This document shows positions 20,049 to 30,136 of a DNA stretch of 64,000 nucleotides, piece after piece. A program made the translations under genes and the position numbers. Source of the DNA: Sinorhizobium mexicanum (lineage in GTDB: Bacteria; Pseudomonadota; Alphaproteobacteria; Rhizobiales; Rhizobiaceae); contig NZ_CP041238.1 in assembly GCF_013488225.1 (NCBI RefSeq), forward strand, positions 3,507,501 through 3,571,500. Direction: 5' to 3'. The stretch's first letter is position 1. Each line of letters starts with the position of its first letter. The notes beneath the pieces are model-generated. The model was not told where the DNA came from, searched no databases, and saw only the letters and a program-made list of their open reading frames with translations.

Positions 20049-20369
20049 TCAGCATCCGCTCTTGCTGCCATCCGCATCGATGATGCAAACGGCGCCCGGC
20101 ATTTCCTGCAGCACGCTGCGGCGCACTGTGTAGCGCTTGCTCGTGCCGTTCGAAGGAATCGAGCCGGTCGAAATATTGTCGTATTCCATCGGCGTATTCG
20201 CCAGCATGCGCTTATCTGCCTTTGATGACAGCATCGGCGTGAGGATCATCGTCAGTGCAATCACCGCCGTTCCGAACAGCAACGACAGATTGAGCACGCC
20301 CGTCCGGCGGGCCTGGCTCGCCGCCAGATCCTTGTCCTGAACTGTCCTCCAGAAATCTTCGTCTACCAT
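20049..20369 (-). CDS. Small single-pass membrane protein, unknown function
   Basis: A protein of 106 residues that I do not recognise. The start is the ATG at 20369 (MVDEDFWRTVQDKDLAAS), preceded by GAGG. A cytoplasmic N-terminal stretch of about 25 residues is followed by one transmembrane segment (LSLLFGTAVIALTMILTPML, about 29-48) and an outer C-terminal domain with MEYDNISTGSIPSNGTSKRYTVRRS and a single VCIIDADGS segment with one cysteine plus a terminal cysteine. It lies immediately upstream of the pilin gene on the same strand with about a 110-base gap, so co-expression is possible. Confidence 0.65.
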   Translation of the reverse strand: MVDEDFWRTVQDKDLAASQARRTGVLNLSLLFGTAVIALTMILTPMLSSKADKRMLANTPMEYDNISTGSIPSNGTSKRYTVRRSVLQEMPGAVCIIDADGSKSGC

Positions 20370-20605
20370 CCCAGCCTCGCAAACACGTGAAAGAGCGGCG
20401 GGCGAAGCACCCTTCCCAAGCCTCGACCTGACCACACCTGCTCGAAACCGGTGTCATGCCATAGCTGGCAAGCACCGAAACTGATGTCTCCAGCATGCCA
20501 CGAGGGTGATAAACTTTTGATTAATAAACTTCGAGATTTCCGGTAGATTCGCGCCCTGACGGGGAAACAATCGGGCGATACGCAACAGCGTGCGGCCCTG
20601 TCGGA

Positions 20606-21019
20606 TCAGAGCAAATCCATCAGAAATGGGATCAGCGGCTCGTCTGCCGGAGGCATCGGATAGTCGCGCAGCGCTTTCGGCCGCACCCACTTGATCGTCT
20701 GGCCCTCTCGCCCCTCGGCAAAGCCCTCGTATCGCCGACATACATAAAGCGGCATCAGCAGGTGAAAATCGTCATAGCTATGGCTCGCGAAGGTGAGCGG
20801 CGCAAGGCATGCGACCTTGGTGCGTATGCCGAGTTCCTCCTCCAACTCGCGGATCAGCGTCACCTCAGGCGTTTCACCAGGCTCCACCTTGCCGCCCGGA
20901 AACTCCCAAAGCCCGGCAAGCGGCTTTCCCTCCGGACGCTGCGCCAGGAGAACGCGGCCATCGGAATCGACCAGAGCGCAGGCCGCAACCAGCACGATCT
21001 TCTTTCCCTGCACATCCAT
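20606..21019 (-). CDS. mutT: 8-oxo-dGTP diphosphatase MutT (Nudix)
   Basis: It hydrolyses oxidised guanine nucleotides to prevent mutation. The 137-residue protein carries the full Nudix box (GKVEPGETPEVTLIRELEEE followed by LGI, about residues 43-65) and the N-terminal MutT signature VLVAACALVDSDGRVLLAQRP. The C-terminus includes IKWVRPKALRDYPMPPAD, usual for MutT. It starts 3 bases after the GNAT gene stop, in an argJ-GNAT-mutT run. Confidence 0.93.
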   Translation of the reverse strand: MDVQGKKIVLVAACALVDSDGRVLLAQRPEGKPLAGLWEFPGGKVEPGETPEVTLIRELEEELGIRTKVACLAPLTFASHSYDDFHLLMPLYVCRRYEGFAEGREGQTIKWVRPKALRDYPMPPADEPLIPFLMDLL

Positions 21020-21022
21020 GCG

Positions 21023-21778
21023 TCAGGCCCCCGGCGTGCGATAAAGGTAACGATAGACTTCGGTGAAGCCGGCCTTGCGGTACAGTTCGACCGCCGCTTC
21101 GTTTTCCGCCTCTACCTGCAGCCAGGCCTTCTTCGCACCCTTAAGACGCGCCCAGCGCAGTGATGCATCGAGCAACGCCGAACCGACTCCCTTGCGGCGC
21201 ACGCCTTCGGCTACCGCGAACTGCATGATGCCGGCCAGGTCGTTATCCTGGACGACCAGCGACACCGCGGTCGGGCCGATCTCAAGGTCTTCGAACAGGA
21301 ACAGACCGCATTCCGGCTTGATGGCATTGATGATTTCGGTGAGCGCCGGCTTGGTCTGCGGCTCCTCCTTGCCGATCAGGATGCGCGCATCGACGAAACG
21401 ACCGACATCCTTGATGGGGAGATGGTCTATGCCGTCGCCGAATTCGCGCTCGGCCAGGTCCGCCGTCAGCACCAGGCTGTGTCCGAATGCGGCCCATTCC
21501 TCATTGTCCATGTAGGCGATCAGTTGAGGCGGCGTCAGCGGTGTCTGGCGAACGGTGAGCGGACGGCCGTAATCGGCGAAGCGCTTGCCTGCTTTTCCGA
21601 GCCGGATGGGAATGTCACGGTAATCCGACGGATCAAGTGGATTGACCGAGTTCAGCCGTTTGGACGCGTGTCCCGCCGTAAGGCGGATCAGCCAGCTGCC
21701 GTCATACTGAACACTCGCAGCCGGCCACGCACGGAAGCCGACGGCTTCCAGGCGGCGCACACTCGGAAGATCAACCAT
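21023..21778 (-). CDS. GNAT family N-acetyltransferase
   Basis: A 251-residue acetyltransferase. The C-terminal GNAT fold is clear: the acetyl-CoA loop is VAEGVRRKGVGSALLDASL (about residues 195-213), followed by AWLQVEAENEAAVELYRKAGF. The N-terminal half (VDLPSVRRLEAVGFRAWPA) is an extra domain seen in rhizobial homologues next to argJ. I start it at the ATG at 21778, preceded by GGGGA. The frame is open to 21961, but that extension is translated RIME repeat and not protein. The substrate is unknown. Confidence 0.88.
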   Translation of the reverse strand: MVDLPSVRRLEAVGFRAWPAASVQYDGSWLIRLTAGHASKRLNSVNPLDPSDYRDIPIRLGKAGKRFADYGRPLTVRQTPLTPPQLIAYMDNEEWAAFGHSLVLTADLAEREFGDGIDHLPIKDVGRFVDARILIGKEEPQTKPALTEIINAIKPECGLFLFEDLEIGPTAVSLVVQDNDLAGIMQFAVAEGVRRKGVGSALLDASLRWARLKGAKKAWLQVEAENEAAVELYRKAGFTEVYRYLYRTPGA

Positions 21779-21861
21779 GATCGTTTCCCCAACCGCCGCG
21801 TCTGTCGCCGGCGGATGCCCGTCATTCGATGTCATTCGTTCGCAACCTCGGATCGAAGGAA

Positions 21862-21965
21862 CTACAGCGTCGTGCGTCTTTCCAGACGCACGAAGGACGC
21901 AGTAGCACTTTGAATTGCTGCATGTTTTTGTCCTTAAGTCGGTTACAATCCAAGGAGACATGCAG
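21862..21965 (+). repeat. RIME1-like repeat, full copy
   Basis: CTACAGCG to CGCAGTAG, linker CACTTTGAATTG, then the CTGCATG palindrome with a weakened core (AAGTCGGTTACAATCC). It lies between the argJ stop (7 bases away) and the GNAT start, inside the presumed operon. Confidence 0.85.
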
Positions 21966-21972
21966 CAAAGCG

Positions 21973-23214
21973 TCAGCTTCTGTAGTCGCCGTTGATCTCG
22001 ACATATTCCTTGGTCAGATCACAGGTATAGACGGTCGCACGGCCCGAGCCGAGGCCGATGTCGACGCGGACCGGAATGTCTTCGCCTTTCATGACGGCAC
22101 TTGCCGCCGCCTCCGAATAGTCCGGATCCCGCTCGCCTTCGACGGCAACGCGCACATCGCCGAACCAGATCGCCAGCCGGTCTCGTTCGGCCATCTCTCC
22201 GGACTTGCCGACAGCCATGACCACCCGGCCCCAGTTCGCATCCTCGCCGGCAACAGCCGTCTTGACGAGCGGTGAATTGGCGATCGACAGCGCAATGCGC
22301 TTGGCCGCGGCATCGTTTTCCGCACCTTCGACGGTTACCGCGACCATCTTGCGTGCGCCCTCGCCGTCGCGCACCACCTGCAGAGCCAGATCGTGCAACA
22401 GATCGTTGAGGGCGGCACGGAAGGCGTCGAGGCGCGGATCGCCGGCGTCCGCGACCTTCGCCTGGCCGTCCCTTGCCGCCGCGCCGGTTGCAAACAGCAT
22501 CAGCGTGTCGGAGGTGGAGGTGTCGCTGTCGACAGTCACGGAGTTGAAGGTCGGGCCGACGCCGGCGGAAAGCAGGGCCTGAAGCGCTGGCGGCGCGATA
22601 TCTGCGTCCGTCACCACGAAGGAAAGCATCGTCGCCATGTCCGGCGCGATCATGCCCGCGCCTTTGGCGATGCCGTTGATCGTCACCGTGACGCCGCCGA
22701 TCTCGGCACTGCGGGTCGCGACCTTCGGATAGGTATCCGTGGTCATGATCGCCTTGGCGGCCTCGAACCAGAAATCTTCCTTAGCGGAAACCGCAAGACC
22801 ATCGAGGACGCCAGCGAATTTGGTCGCATCGAGCGGTTCGCCAATCACGCCAGTCGAGGCAAGGAAGATCTCGTTCTCATTGCATCCGACGGCCTTGGCT
22901 GCGGACTGCGCCGTAAGTTCGGTCGCCTCCCGCCCCTTCTTGCCGGTAAATGCATTGGCATTGCCCGAATTGACGACGACGGCGCGTGCAACGCCTCCCG
23001 GAAGGTTCCTGCGGCAGAAATCGACGGGCGCCGACGGGCATTTCGATCGCGTGAAGACACCGGCAGCCGCAGCGGGCTCGTCGAAGATCATCATCAACAC
23101 GTCCGTGCGGTTCTTGTACTTGATCCCTGCCGCGGCCGTGGCCATGCGCACGCCTCGAAGCGGCGGCATTTCGGCGAAGGTTTTCGGAGCGAGCGGAGAA
23201 ACGGAGCCGGACAT
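21973..23214 (-). CDS. argJ: Bifunctional ornithine acetyltransferase/N-acetylglutamate synthase
   Basis: ArgJ transfers acetyl from N-acetylornithine to glutamate, closing the acetyl cycle of arginine synthesis, and in bifunctional forms also uses acetyl-CoA. The 413-residue precursor has the self-cleavage site in [17 protein letters not shown], with the new N-terminal nucleophile threonine at about residue 195. [10 protein letters not shown] and the C-terminal [11 protein letters not shown] are typical. The ATG at 23214 fits the family N-terminus ([22 protein letters not shown]). argH lies in this window too, but at a distant locus. Confidence 0.96.
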   Translation of the reverse strand: MSGSVSPLAPKTFAEMPPLRGVRMATAAAGIKYKNRTDVLMMIFDEPAAAAGVFTRSKCPSAPVDFCRRNLPGGVARAVVVNSGNANAFTGKKGREATELTAQSAAKAVGCNENEIFLASTGVIGEPLDATKFAGVLDGLAVSAKEDFWFEAAKAIMTTDTYPKVATRSAEIGGVTVTINGIAKGAGMIAPDMATMLSFVVTDADIAPPALQALLSAGVGPTFNSVTVDSDTSTSDTLMLFATGAAARDGQAKVADAGDPRLDAFRAALNDLLHDLALQVVRDGEGARKMVAVTVEGAENDAAAKRIALSIANSPLVKTAVAGEDANWGRVVMAVGKSGEMAERDRLAIWFGDVRVAVEGERDPDYSEAAASAVMKGEDIPVRVDIGLGSGRATVYTCDLTKEYVEINGDYRS

Positions 23215-23322
23215 GGGATGAACCTGCTTTTGGAGAACCCTGGATACTGTTGCGACAAATGCCCGGCCGGCATCGAACCGTCGGGCACCGACAATGAGTG
23301 AAACCGAATGTCGTTCACGCCT

Positions 23323-23427
23323 CTCCAGCGCCGAGCGTCTTAATCAGACGCGCAAAGGACGCTGTAGCACTTTGAATTGCCGCATGTTTTTATCCTTGAA
23401 TCAGCTAGGATTTAAGGAAACGTGCAG
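23323..23427 (+). repeat. RIME1-like repeat, full copy
   Basis: Near-consensus palindrome 1, linker CACTTTGAATTG, and palindrome 2 with CGCATG/CGTGCAG ends. It lies between the argJ start and the parvulin stop, 25 bases from the latter. Confidence 0.85.
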
Positions 23428-23452
23428 CAGGGGAACGGCACCCGGCAAAAGC

Positions 23453-24307
23453 TTACTTCGTTTCCTGCGGCTTGTTGGCCTCGTCATAGGCCTTCTTGAG
23501 CGCCGGATCCGAGATTTCGACGCCGGTCTCCTTTTTCGCGGAAGCCAGAAGCTCGAGATATTTGTCACGCATGACGAGCTGACGAACCTGCGGCTCGACC
23601 TGTTCCAGCGTCGGCGGCGCCTGCGGGCGCTTGTCTTCGACGAGGATGACGTGGAAGCCGAACTGCGTCTTCACCGGGGTCTTGGTGTAGGTGCCCTTTT
23701 CGAGGGCGAAGGCAGCCGCCTCGAATTCCGGCACCATCCGACCCTTGGCGAAGTAGCCCAGATCACCGCCGTCATCCTTGTTCGGATCGGACGATTTGGC
23801 CTTGGCGAGTTCGACGAAGCTCTTGCCGGCGTCGAGTTCCTTGATCACGGCCTTTGCCTCATCCTCGGTCTTCACCAGGATATGGCGTGCCTTGATCTCT
23901 TCCTGTGCCGGGATTGCGGCAATTTCCTTGTCGTAGCGTGCCTTGACGTCTTCCTTCGTCACCGCATCCACGACATGCTTCTTGAAGAATGCGTTGTGAA
24001 GTTCGCGCTCGGTGAGGTAGGCGATACGCTGCTTGAAGACGGCGTCATCCTGGAGGCCTTCCTTTTCAGCGTTCTTTGCCAGAAGCTTGACGTCGATGAC
24101 GGCGGAAAGCGCAGCGGCGCGTTTCTGTTCCTCCGGCATCTGCTGAAGCTGAGGATCAAGGCCACCGAGAGCGAGATTGAGCTCGGACTGGCGGACTTCC
24201 TGATCGCCAACCTTCGCGATTACCGGATCGGTTTCTTCGGCGCGCGCTCCATGCAAAGCGATTGCCGCGACGAAAACCGCAGCCGCCAAAGTCTTGTATC
24301 TGGACAT
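23453..24307 (-). CDS. Periplasmic parvulin-type peptidyl-prolyl isomerase
   Basis: An exported PpiC/SurA-like foldase of 284 residues. The signal peptide is MSRYKTLAAAVFVAAIALHG with cleavage after ARA. An N-terminal SurA-like helical region precedes the rotamase domain (about 128-225), which starts at EIKARHILVKTEDEA, continues through SFVELAKAKSSDPNKDDGGDLG and ends FGFHVILVEDKR. The C-terminal helix is lysine-rich. It is divergent from secA, placing an export foldase beside the export motor. Confidence 0.92.
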   Translation of the reverse strand: MSRYKTLAAAVFVAAIALHGARAEETDPVIAKVGDQEVRQSELNLALGGLDPQLQQMPEEQKRAAALSAVIDVKLLAKNAEKEGLQDDAVFKQRIAYLTERELHNAFFKKHVVDAVTKEDVKARYDKEIAAIPAQEEIKARHILVKTEDEAKAVIKELDAGKSFVELAKAKSSDPNKDDGGDLGYFAKGRMVPEFEAAAFALEKGTYTKTPVKTQFGFHVILVEDKRPQAPPTLEQVEPQVRQLVMRDKYLELLASAKKETGVEISDPALKKAYDEANKPQETK

Positions 24308-24413
24308 TCCACTAACCTTTCACCATTGACCGCCGGCGCGATTGCCTCTGGCCGTTGCGGCTGCACAACACCAGAATGTGGCCGTTCTGTAGCCATCCGG
24401 CAGTGCAAGTGCG

Positions 24414-24442
24414 TTGACATAATCCGACCCCCCTCTTATCTG
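24414..24442 (+). promoter_or_regulatory. Candidate secA promoter
   Basis: TTGACA and TATCTG are separated by 17 bases, about 100 bases upstream of the secA ATG, in the divergent gap with the parvulin gene. Confidence 0.55.
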
Positions 24443-24549
24443 TCACGCAACCTCGCGTCCAGAACAGTTTCCGGGCGTTTCATGGCATTATGTGGTTTTT
24501 CAAGCCCAACCTGAAACCCCAGGCGACAAATAAAGAAAGGGCCATTCAT

Positions 24550-27261
24550 ATGGTCAGTCTCGGCGGCCTAGCCCGCAAGTTGTTTGGTTCCGCCAATGAG
24601 CGCCGCGTCCGTGGTTACAACGGCCGGGTGGACGCCATCAACGCTCTCGAAGCCGAAATGAAGGCGCTCAGCGATGAAGCGCTGGCGGCAAAGACAACGG
24701 AATTTCGCCAGCAATTGGCCGAAGGCAAGACGCTCGACGACATCCTCGTGCCGGCCTTCGCAGTCGCGCGCGAAGCCGCGCGCCGCGTCCTCGGCCTGCG
24801 TCCCTTCGACGTCCAGCTCATTGGCGGCATGATCCTGCACGAGCGCGCCATTTCCGAGATGAAGACCGGTGAAGGCAAGACGCTCGTTGCCACACTGCCC
24901 GTTTATCTCAATGCGCTTGCCGGCAGGGGCGTGCATGTTGTCACCGTCAACGACTACCTTGCCCAACGCGACGCAGGCATGATGGGCCGCATCTACGGCT
25001 TCCTGGGCCTGACGACCGGCGTCATCATTCACGGCCTCACCGACGAGCAGCGCCGCGATGCCTACGCCTGCGACGTCACGTATGCGACCAATAACGAGCT
25101 TGGCTTCGACTATCTGCGCGACAACATGAAGTATGAGCGCTCGCAGATGGTGCAGCGCGGTCACTTCTTCGCGATCGTCGACGAAGTCGACTCCATCCTT
25201 GTCGACGAGGCGCGCACGCCGCTGATCATTTCCGGCCCGCTCGACGACCGCTCCGACCTCTACAATACGATCAACGATTTCATTCCGCTGCTTGCGCCGG
25301 AAGACTACGAGATCGATGAGAAGCAGCGCTCGGCCAACTTCTCGGAGGAAGGCACTGAGAAGCTCGAAAACATGCTGCGGCAGGCGGGGCTGTTGAAGGG
25401 CGAGTCGCTCTACGACATCGAGAACGTCGCAATCGTCCACCACGTCAACAATGCGCTGAAGGCCCACAAGCTCTTCACGCGTGACAAGGACTACATCGTA
25501 CGCAACGGCGAGATCGTCATCATCGACGAGTTTACCGGCCGCATGATGCCGGGGCGCCGCTATTCCGAAGGCCAGCACCAGGCGCTGGAAGCCAAGGAAA
25601 AGGTACAGATCCAGCCCGAGAACCAGACGCTCGCCTCGATCACCTTCCAGAACTACTTTCGCATGTACGAAAAGCTTGCCGGCATGACCGGTACGGCAGC
25701 GACGGAAGCAGAGGAATTCGGCAATATCTACGGCCTCGAAGTGGTCGAAGTTCCGACCAACCTGCCGATCAAGCGCGCCGACGAGGACGACGAGGTCTAT
25801 CGGACGGCCGGCGAGAAATACAAGGCGATCATCGACGAGATCAAGGCTGCGCACGAGCGCGGCCAGCCGATGCTGGTCGGCACGACCTCCATCGAGAAAT
25901 CCGAGCTTCTTGCCGACATGCTGAAGAAGACCGGCTTCTCGCAGTTCCAGGTCTTGAACGCCCGCTACCACGAACAGGAAGCCTATATCGTTGCCCAGGC
26001 CGGCGTTCCGGGCGCCGTGACGATCGCCACCAACATGGCCGGCCGCGGCACCGACATCCAGCTCGGTGGCAACCCCGACATGCGCATCCAGCAGGAACTG
26101 GCGGAGATGGAGCCGGGGCCGGAACGCGAGGCACGCGAAAAAGCGATCCGCGAAGAAGTGCAGAAGCTCAAGGAGAAGGCACTCGCGGCCGGCGGTCTCT
26201 ATGTCCTCGCCACCGAGCGCCATGAGAGCCGCCGCATCGACAACCAGCTGCGCGGCCGCTCGGGCCGTCAGGGGGACCCCGGGCGTTCGAAGTTCTACCT
26301 GTCGCTGCAGGACGACCTGATGCGCATCTTCGGGTCCGACCGCATGGACGGCATGTTGCAGAAGCTGGGCCTGAAGGAGGGCGAAGCAATCGTCCATCCG
26401 TGGATCAACAAGGCGCTCGAGCGGGCACAGAAAAAGGTCGAGGCGCGCAACTTCGACATCCGCAAGAACCTGTTGAAATATGACGACGTCCTCAACGATC
26501 AGCGCAAGGTCATCTTCGAGCAGCGCATCGAGCTGATGGACGCGGAGAGCGTCACCGAGACGGTCACCGACATGCGCAACGAAGTGATCGAGGATGTCGT
26601 CAGCAAGCGGATCCCCGAGCGCGCCTATGCCGAGCAGTGGGACGTCGAGGGCCTGAAGGCGGATATCCAGCAGTATCTCAACCTCGACCTGCCGATTGCC
26701 GAGTGGGCTGCCGAAGAAGGCATCGCCGAGGACGACATTCTCGAACGCGTCACCGCTGCCGCCGACAAGGCTGCGGCCGACCGGGCGGAACGCTTCGGCC
26801 CCGACATCATGCAATATGTCGAGCGCTCCGTCGTGCTGCAGACGCTCGATCATCTCTGGCGCGAACACATCGTCAACCTCGACCATCTTCGTTCGGTCAT
26901 CGGCTTCCGCGGCTACGCCCAGCGCGATCCGCTTCAGGAGTACAAGTCCGAGGCGTTCGAACTGTTCCAGGGCCTGCTCGGCAACCTCCGCCAGGCCGTA
27001 ACGGCACAGTTGATGCGCGTCGAACTGGTTCGCGAGGCGCAGGACGCACCCCAGCCGCTGCCGCCGATGGAAGGCCATCACATCGACCCGCTGACCGGCG
27101 AGGACGACTTCGCGCAATCTGGCGCGCCGCTGCTGGCCGTTGCACAGGCCGACCGCAATCCGGCCGACCCCTCGACCTGGGGCAAGGTATCGCGCAACGA
27201 GCCCTGCCCTTGCGGCTCGGGCAAGAAATACAAGCATTGCCACGGGATATACGAAGCATGA
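24550..27261 (+). CDS. secA: Preprotein translocase ATPase SecA
   Basis: SecA is the motor that pushes secretory proteins through SecYEG. The 903 residues contain Walker A MKTGEGKT (about 104-111), the DEVD box in [14 protein letters not shown] (about 210), the preprotein cross-linking domain, the second motor half with [15 protein letters not shown], and the helical scaffold/wing. The C-terminal zinc finger is [12 protein letters not shown] (about 885-896), which binds SecB. I use the ATG at 24550 ([13 protein letters not shown]); the ATG at 24490 gives an unlike extension. It is a monocistronic unit with its own terminator. Confidence 0.97.
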   Translation: MVSLGGLARKLFGSANERRVRGYNGRVDAINALEAEMKALSDEALAAKTTEFRQQLAEGKTLDDILVPAFAVAREAARRVLGLRPFDVQLIGGMILHERAISEMKTGEGKTLVATLPVYLNALAGRGVHVVTVNDYLAQRDAGMMGRIYGFLGLTTGVIIHGLTDEQRRDAYACDVTYATNNELGFDYLRDNMKYERSQMVQRGHFFAIVDEVDSILVDEARTPLIISGPLDDRSDLYNTINDFIPLLAPEDYEIDEKQRSANFSEEGTEKLENMLRQAGLLKGESLYDIENVAIVHHVNNALKAHKLFTRDKDYIVRNGEIVIIDEFTGRMMPGRRYSEGQHQALEAKEKVQIQPENQTLASITFQNYFRMYEKLAGMTGTAATEAEEFGNIYGLEVVEVPTNLPIKRADEDDEVYRTAGEKYKAIIDEIKAAHERGQPMLVGTTSIEKSELLADMLKKTGFSQFQVLNARYHEQEAYIVAQAGVPGAVTIATNMAGRGTDIQLGGNPDMRIQQELAEMEPGPEREAREKAIREEVQKLKEKALAAGGLYVLATERHESRRIDNQLRGRSGRQGDPGRSKFYLSLQDDLMRIFGSDRMDGMLQKLGLKEGEAIVHPWINKALERAQKKVEARNFDIRKNLLKYDDVLNDQRKVIFEQRIELMDAESVTETVTDMRNEVIEDVVSKRIPERAYAEQWDVEGLKADIQQYLNLDLPIAEWAAEEGIAEDDILERVTAAADKAAADRAERFGPDIMQYVERSVVLQTLDHLWREHIVNLDHLRSVIGFRGYAQRDPLQEYKSEAFELFQGLLGNLRQAVTAQLMRVELVREAQDAPQPLPPMEGHHIDPLTGEDDFAQSGAPLLAVAQADRNPADPSTWGKVSRNEPCPCGSGKKYKHCHGIYEA

Positions 27262-27264
27262 TCG

Positions 27265-27289
27265 AATGCCGCCTTCGGGCGGCATTTTC
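27265..27289 (+). terminator. Rho-independent terminator after secA
   Basis: AATGCCGCC-TTCG-GGCGGCATT is followed by TTCG, immediately downstream of the secA stop codon. The stem and tetraloop are perfect; the T-tract is short. Confidence 0.7.
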
Positions 27290-27428
27290 GTAAGTGCGTT
27301 CGACCGCGCAACGGCTCAGCGTGTGGGCAGCTGTGTGACAGCCCTCCTGCGGATGCCGCGCGAACCCTTTGTTAACGCTGATCTGCCAGAAGTGGGACCC
27401 TGTATTGCGTAGTGTCAGGGTATCCCTC

Positions 27429-28856
27429 GTGTTCATGGCGGTGTATCAATCGGCCGGACGAATGCTGCCGTCGGCGGTGAGGCACCGCCTGTCTCGGCTG
27501 CTGGCCAGGCTTGGATCGGTCGCGTCCGCCGCCGACCCCAAGAGCCGTGCGCAACGCACAGCCCTGATCGCTTTCGCGATCCGCATCTTCAGTGCAGCCA
27601 TTGCCCTCGTCTCGCAGATCGTTCTCGCCCGTCTGATGGGAGAGTTCGAATACGGCGTCTTCGTCTTCGTCTGGGTCCTGGCCGTCCTGTTCGGTAATCT
27701 GTCCTGTCTTGGCCTGCACTCGGCGGTGATCCGCTTCCTGCCGGAATACCAAACCGCAGACGCCTTGGCCGAAATCCGCGGCCTGACGACGGTAGCGCGT
27801 ATCTTTGCACTGCTGTCGGCGACCGCGCTCGCCACCGTCGGCGGCATCGGGCTCTGGTTCTTTGCGGACATGATCGAGCATTATTACGTCGTCGCCCTCT
27901 ATCTCGCTCTGGTCGCCCTGCCGATGATTGCACTCGGCGACGTGATGGACGGCACGGCGCGCGCCCATAGCTGGCCGCTCGCGGCGATGAGCCCCACCTT
28001 CATCGTGCGGCCGCTGCTCATCCTCGTCTTCATGGTGCTGGCCACCGCCGGCGGCTTCCCGAACACAGCGAAGACGGCAATGATCGCCGCGCTGGCGGCC
28101 ACCTACGTCACGACGCTCGCGCAATTTCTCGCAATGACACGGCGCCTGCGCAGGCGTTACGTTCGCGGACCGATGAAGATCGAACTCGGGCCATGGCTGC
28201 GCCTTTCCGTGCCGATATTCCTCGCTGAAGGTTTCGGTTTCCTGCTGACCAATTCCGACGTCGTGATCGTCGGGCTCTACCTGCCGCCAGACGACGTGGC
28301 GATCTATTTCGCCGCTGCCAAAACCATGGCTCTCGTCCATTTCGTCATGTTCGCCGTGAAGGCGGCGGCGGGTCCGCGCTTTTCCGAGGCGATGGCTTCC
28401 GGCGAAAGCCGCCAACTCGCCGAAATCGCAACCGAAAGCGCACACTGGTCCTTCTGGCCCTCTCTCGCGATGGGCGGCACGGTGCTCGTCGCCGGTCGTT
28501 TCCTGCTGTCGCTGTTCGGCCCGGCCTTCACGGCGGGGGCGCCACTGATGGCGATCCTGTTTGCCGGGATTCTGGCCAAGGCCTTCGTCGGCCCCGTCGA
28601 AACCCTGCTGACCATGACCGGCCGGCAGAAGCTCTGTGCGATGCTTTACGCGACCGCGCTCGGCGTCAACATCGCGTTGAACATTGTTCTTATCCCGGCC
28701 TTCGGCCTGATCGGCGCAGCATGCGCCACCGCCGGCGCGATGTTCTTCGAGGCAGCAATTCTGCACCTTGCTGCAAGACGCGCTTTCGCCATCCCCCTTC
28801 CCGCTTTCGCGGGCGCAGGAAGCGGTAACAACAAGAACGAGGCGATCCGTCCATGA
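27429..28856 (+). CDS. Polysaccharide/lipid flippase (MOP superfamily, Wzx-like)
   Basis: An integral membrane protein of about 475 residues with 12-14 hydrophobic segments, for example IRIFSAAIALVSQIVLARLM near the N-terminus and the C-terminal TALGVNIALNIVLIPAFGLI, a pattern of the polysaccharide-biosynthesis/MATE-like exporters that flip lipid-linked glycans. I chose the GTG at 27429 because AGGG lies 8 bases upstream; an ATG at 27435 and a TTG at 27369 are alternatives. A basic N-terminal tail precedes the first helix. It overlaps the next gene by 4 bases (ATGA), so the two should act together. No glycosyltransferases are nearby, so the substrate cannot be inferred. Confidence 0.85.
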   Translation: MFMAVYQSAGRMLPSAVRHRLSRLLARLGSVASAADPKSRAQRTALIAFAIRIFSAAIALVSQIVLARLMGEFEYGVFVFVWVLAVLFGNLSCLGLHSAVIRFLPEYQTADALAEIRGLTTVARIFALLSATALATVGGIGLWFFADMIEHYYVVALYLALVALPMIALGDVMDGTARAHSWPLAAMSPTFIVRPLLILVFMVLATAGGFPNTAKTAMIAALAATYVTTLAQFLAMTRRLRRRYVRGPMKIELGPWLRLSVPIFLAEGFGFLLTNSDVVIVGLYLPPDDVAIYFAAAKTMALVHFVMFAVKAAAGPRFSEAMASGESRQLAEIATESAHWSFWPSLAMGGTVLVAGRFLLSLFGPAFTAGAPLMAILFAGILAKAFVGPVETLLTMTGRQKLCAMLYATALGVNIALNIVLIPAFGLIGAACATAGAMFFEAAILHLAARRAFAIPLPAFAGAGSGNNKNEAIRP

Positions 28857-30127
28857 TCGGCAACACACCCTTTCCCGGAGATACGAACGGCAGAGCGAGC
28901 CGCCTGCTCGGCGGATTGGCCCAGCCGGGCTTCGACGCGGCGCAACCCGAGCAGACCGTCAGCGTCGGGCGGCCAGGCCGCTACCTTTCGATCTATTCCG
29001 CAAGGGCCGGCTACGAGTTGCAACGAGAGCTCGATTATCTCTCCAACCGCGCGATAGAACCGAACGTATTCTTCACGGGCCGCTTCCTCGCGCCGGCCAT
29101 GCCACGCCTCGAGGACCGGGTCATCCGGCTCGCCGTGATCCGGGACAACGATGAACGCCGCAGCAGAATGCGCTTCCTCATGCCGTTTTCGATCGAGAAA
29201 CCGGGCTTCGCGATCGGCGCGTCCATCATTCGTGCCTGGTCCAACCCGTTTGGCCCGCTCGGCGTACCGCTGCTCGATGCAGAAGGTGCGGCCGAAACGA
29301 TCAGTAACCTTTACGAGGCCCTGGCCGCTCCGTCGTCCGGCCTGCCGCCGGTACTCGTGCTGCCGGACGTGAGGCTCCAGGGCCGGTTCGCACAACTCGC
29401 CCGCGCCGTCGCGATCAGCGAAAACCTGCCGCTCACCGTGACCGACAGCTTTGAACGGCCGATGCTCGAAAGCCTGCTCGACGGCCCGACATACTTGCGC
29501 AAGGCAATCAAGCGCGGACATTTCAAGGAATTGCGGCGCCAATGGAAGAACCTCGAAAAGCACGGACGCCTGATCTACACCGTCGCACGCCAGCCGGAGG
29601 AAATCCGCTTGCGCATGGAGGAATTCCTGGCGCTGGAGGCTTCCGGTTGGAAGGGGCGAGAGCGCAGCGCCATGATCACGGATCGCTTCCGTGCCGCCTT
29701 TGCCCGTGAGGCGATCACCAATCTCGCCGAGACGGACAGCGTCCGCATCCACACACTCGATCTCGACGGCAAGGCGATCGCCTCCATGGTCGTTCTGCTC
29801 ATGGCCGGCGAGGCCTATACGTGGAAGACCGCCTATGATGAGCGATATGCGATATATTCGCCCGGCAAGCTGCTGCTCGCCGAACTGACGGAATGGCACC
29901 TCGACGACGCTAACATCGCCCGCTCCGATTCCTGTGCGGTGCCCGACCACCCGGTGATAGGCCGCTTCTGGCAGGAGCGCGAGGAGATGGGAACGCTCGT
30001 CATTGGGTTGCAGCAGAACCGTGACCGCGATGTCCGCCAGGTTGCGGCACAACTCCACCTCTATCGCAATACCCGCAACATGGCACGGCTGCTGCGCGAG
30101 AAGATACGGGCGCTTGCCGGCCGCTGA
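28853..30127 (+). CDS. GNAT/FemAB-like acyltransferase
   Basis: A 424-residue cytosolic protein whose C-terminal half matches the BioF2-like/FemAB GNAT fold found beside exopolysaccharide genes. It contains RMEEFLALEASGWKGRERSAM, IHTLDLDGKAIASMVVLLMAGEAYTWKTAYDERYAIYSPGKLLLAEL and a terminal helix. The EASGWKGR and Y-x-P-G-xLL motifs are the usual markers. It probably attaches an acyl or aminoacyl group to a glycan or lipid carrier handled by the flippase encoded just upstream (4-base overlap). The acceptor is unknown. Confidence 0.8.
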   Translation: MIGNTPFPGDTNGRASRLLGGLAQPGFDAAQPEQTVSVGRPGRYLSIYSARAGYELQRELDYLSNRAIEPNVFFTGRFLAPAMPRLEDRVIRLAVIRDNDERRSRMRFLMPFSIEKPGFAIGASIIRAWSNPFGPLGVPLLDAEGAAETISNLYEALAAPSSGLPPVLVLPDVRLQGRFAQLARAVAISENLPLTVTDSFERPMLESLLDGPTYLRKAIKRGHFKELRRQWKNLEKHGRLIYTVARQPEEIRLRMEEFLALEASGWKGRERSAMITDRFRAAFAREAITNLAETDSVRIHTLDLDGKAIASMVVLLMAGEAYTWKTAYDERYAIYSPGKLLLAELTEWHLDDANIARSDSCAVPDHPVIGRFWQEREEMGTLVIGLQQNRDRDVRQVAAQLHLYRNTRNMARLLREKIRALAGR

Positions 30128-30136
30128 CGCGTCGGC

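Noticed and set aside
21779..21961. A 61-residue N-terminal extension of the GNAT protein
   Set aside because: The sequence is translated RIME repeat (SNSKCYCVLRASGKTH type), which recurs at other RIME copies and is not conserved protein.
24568..27285. A 905-codon open frame on the minus strand opposite secA
   Set aside because: It mirrors the secA frame in codon phase, is an effect of GC-rich third positions, and has no recognisable domain or ribosome-binding site.
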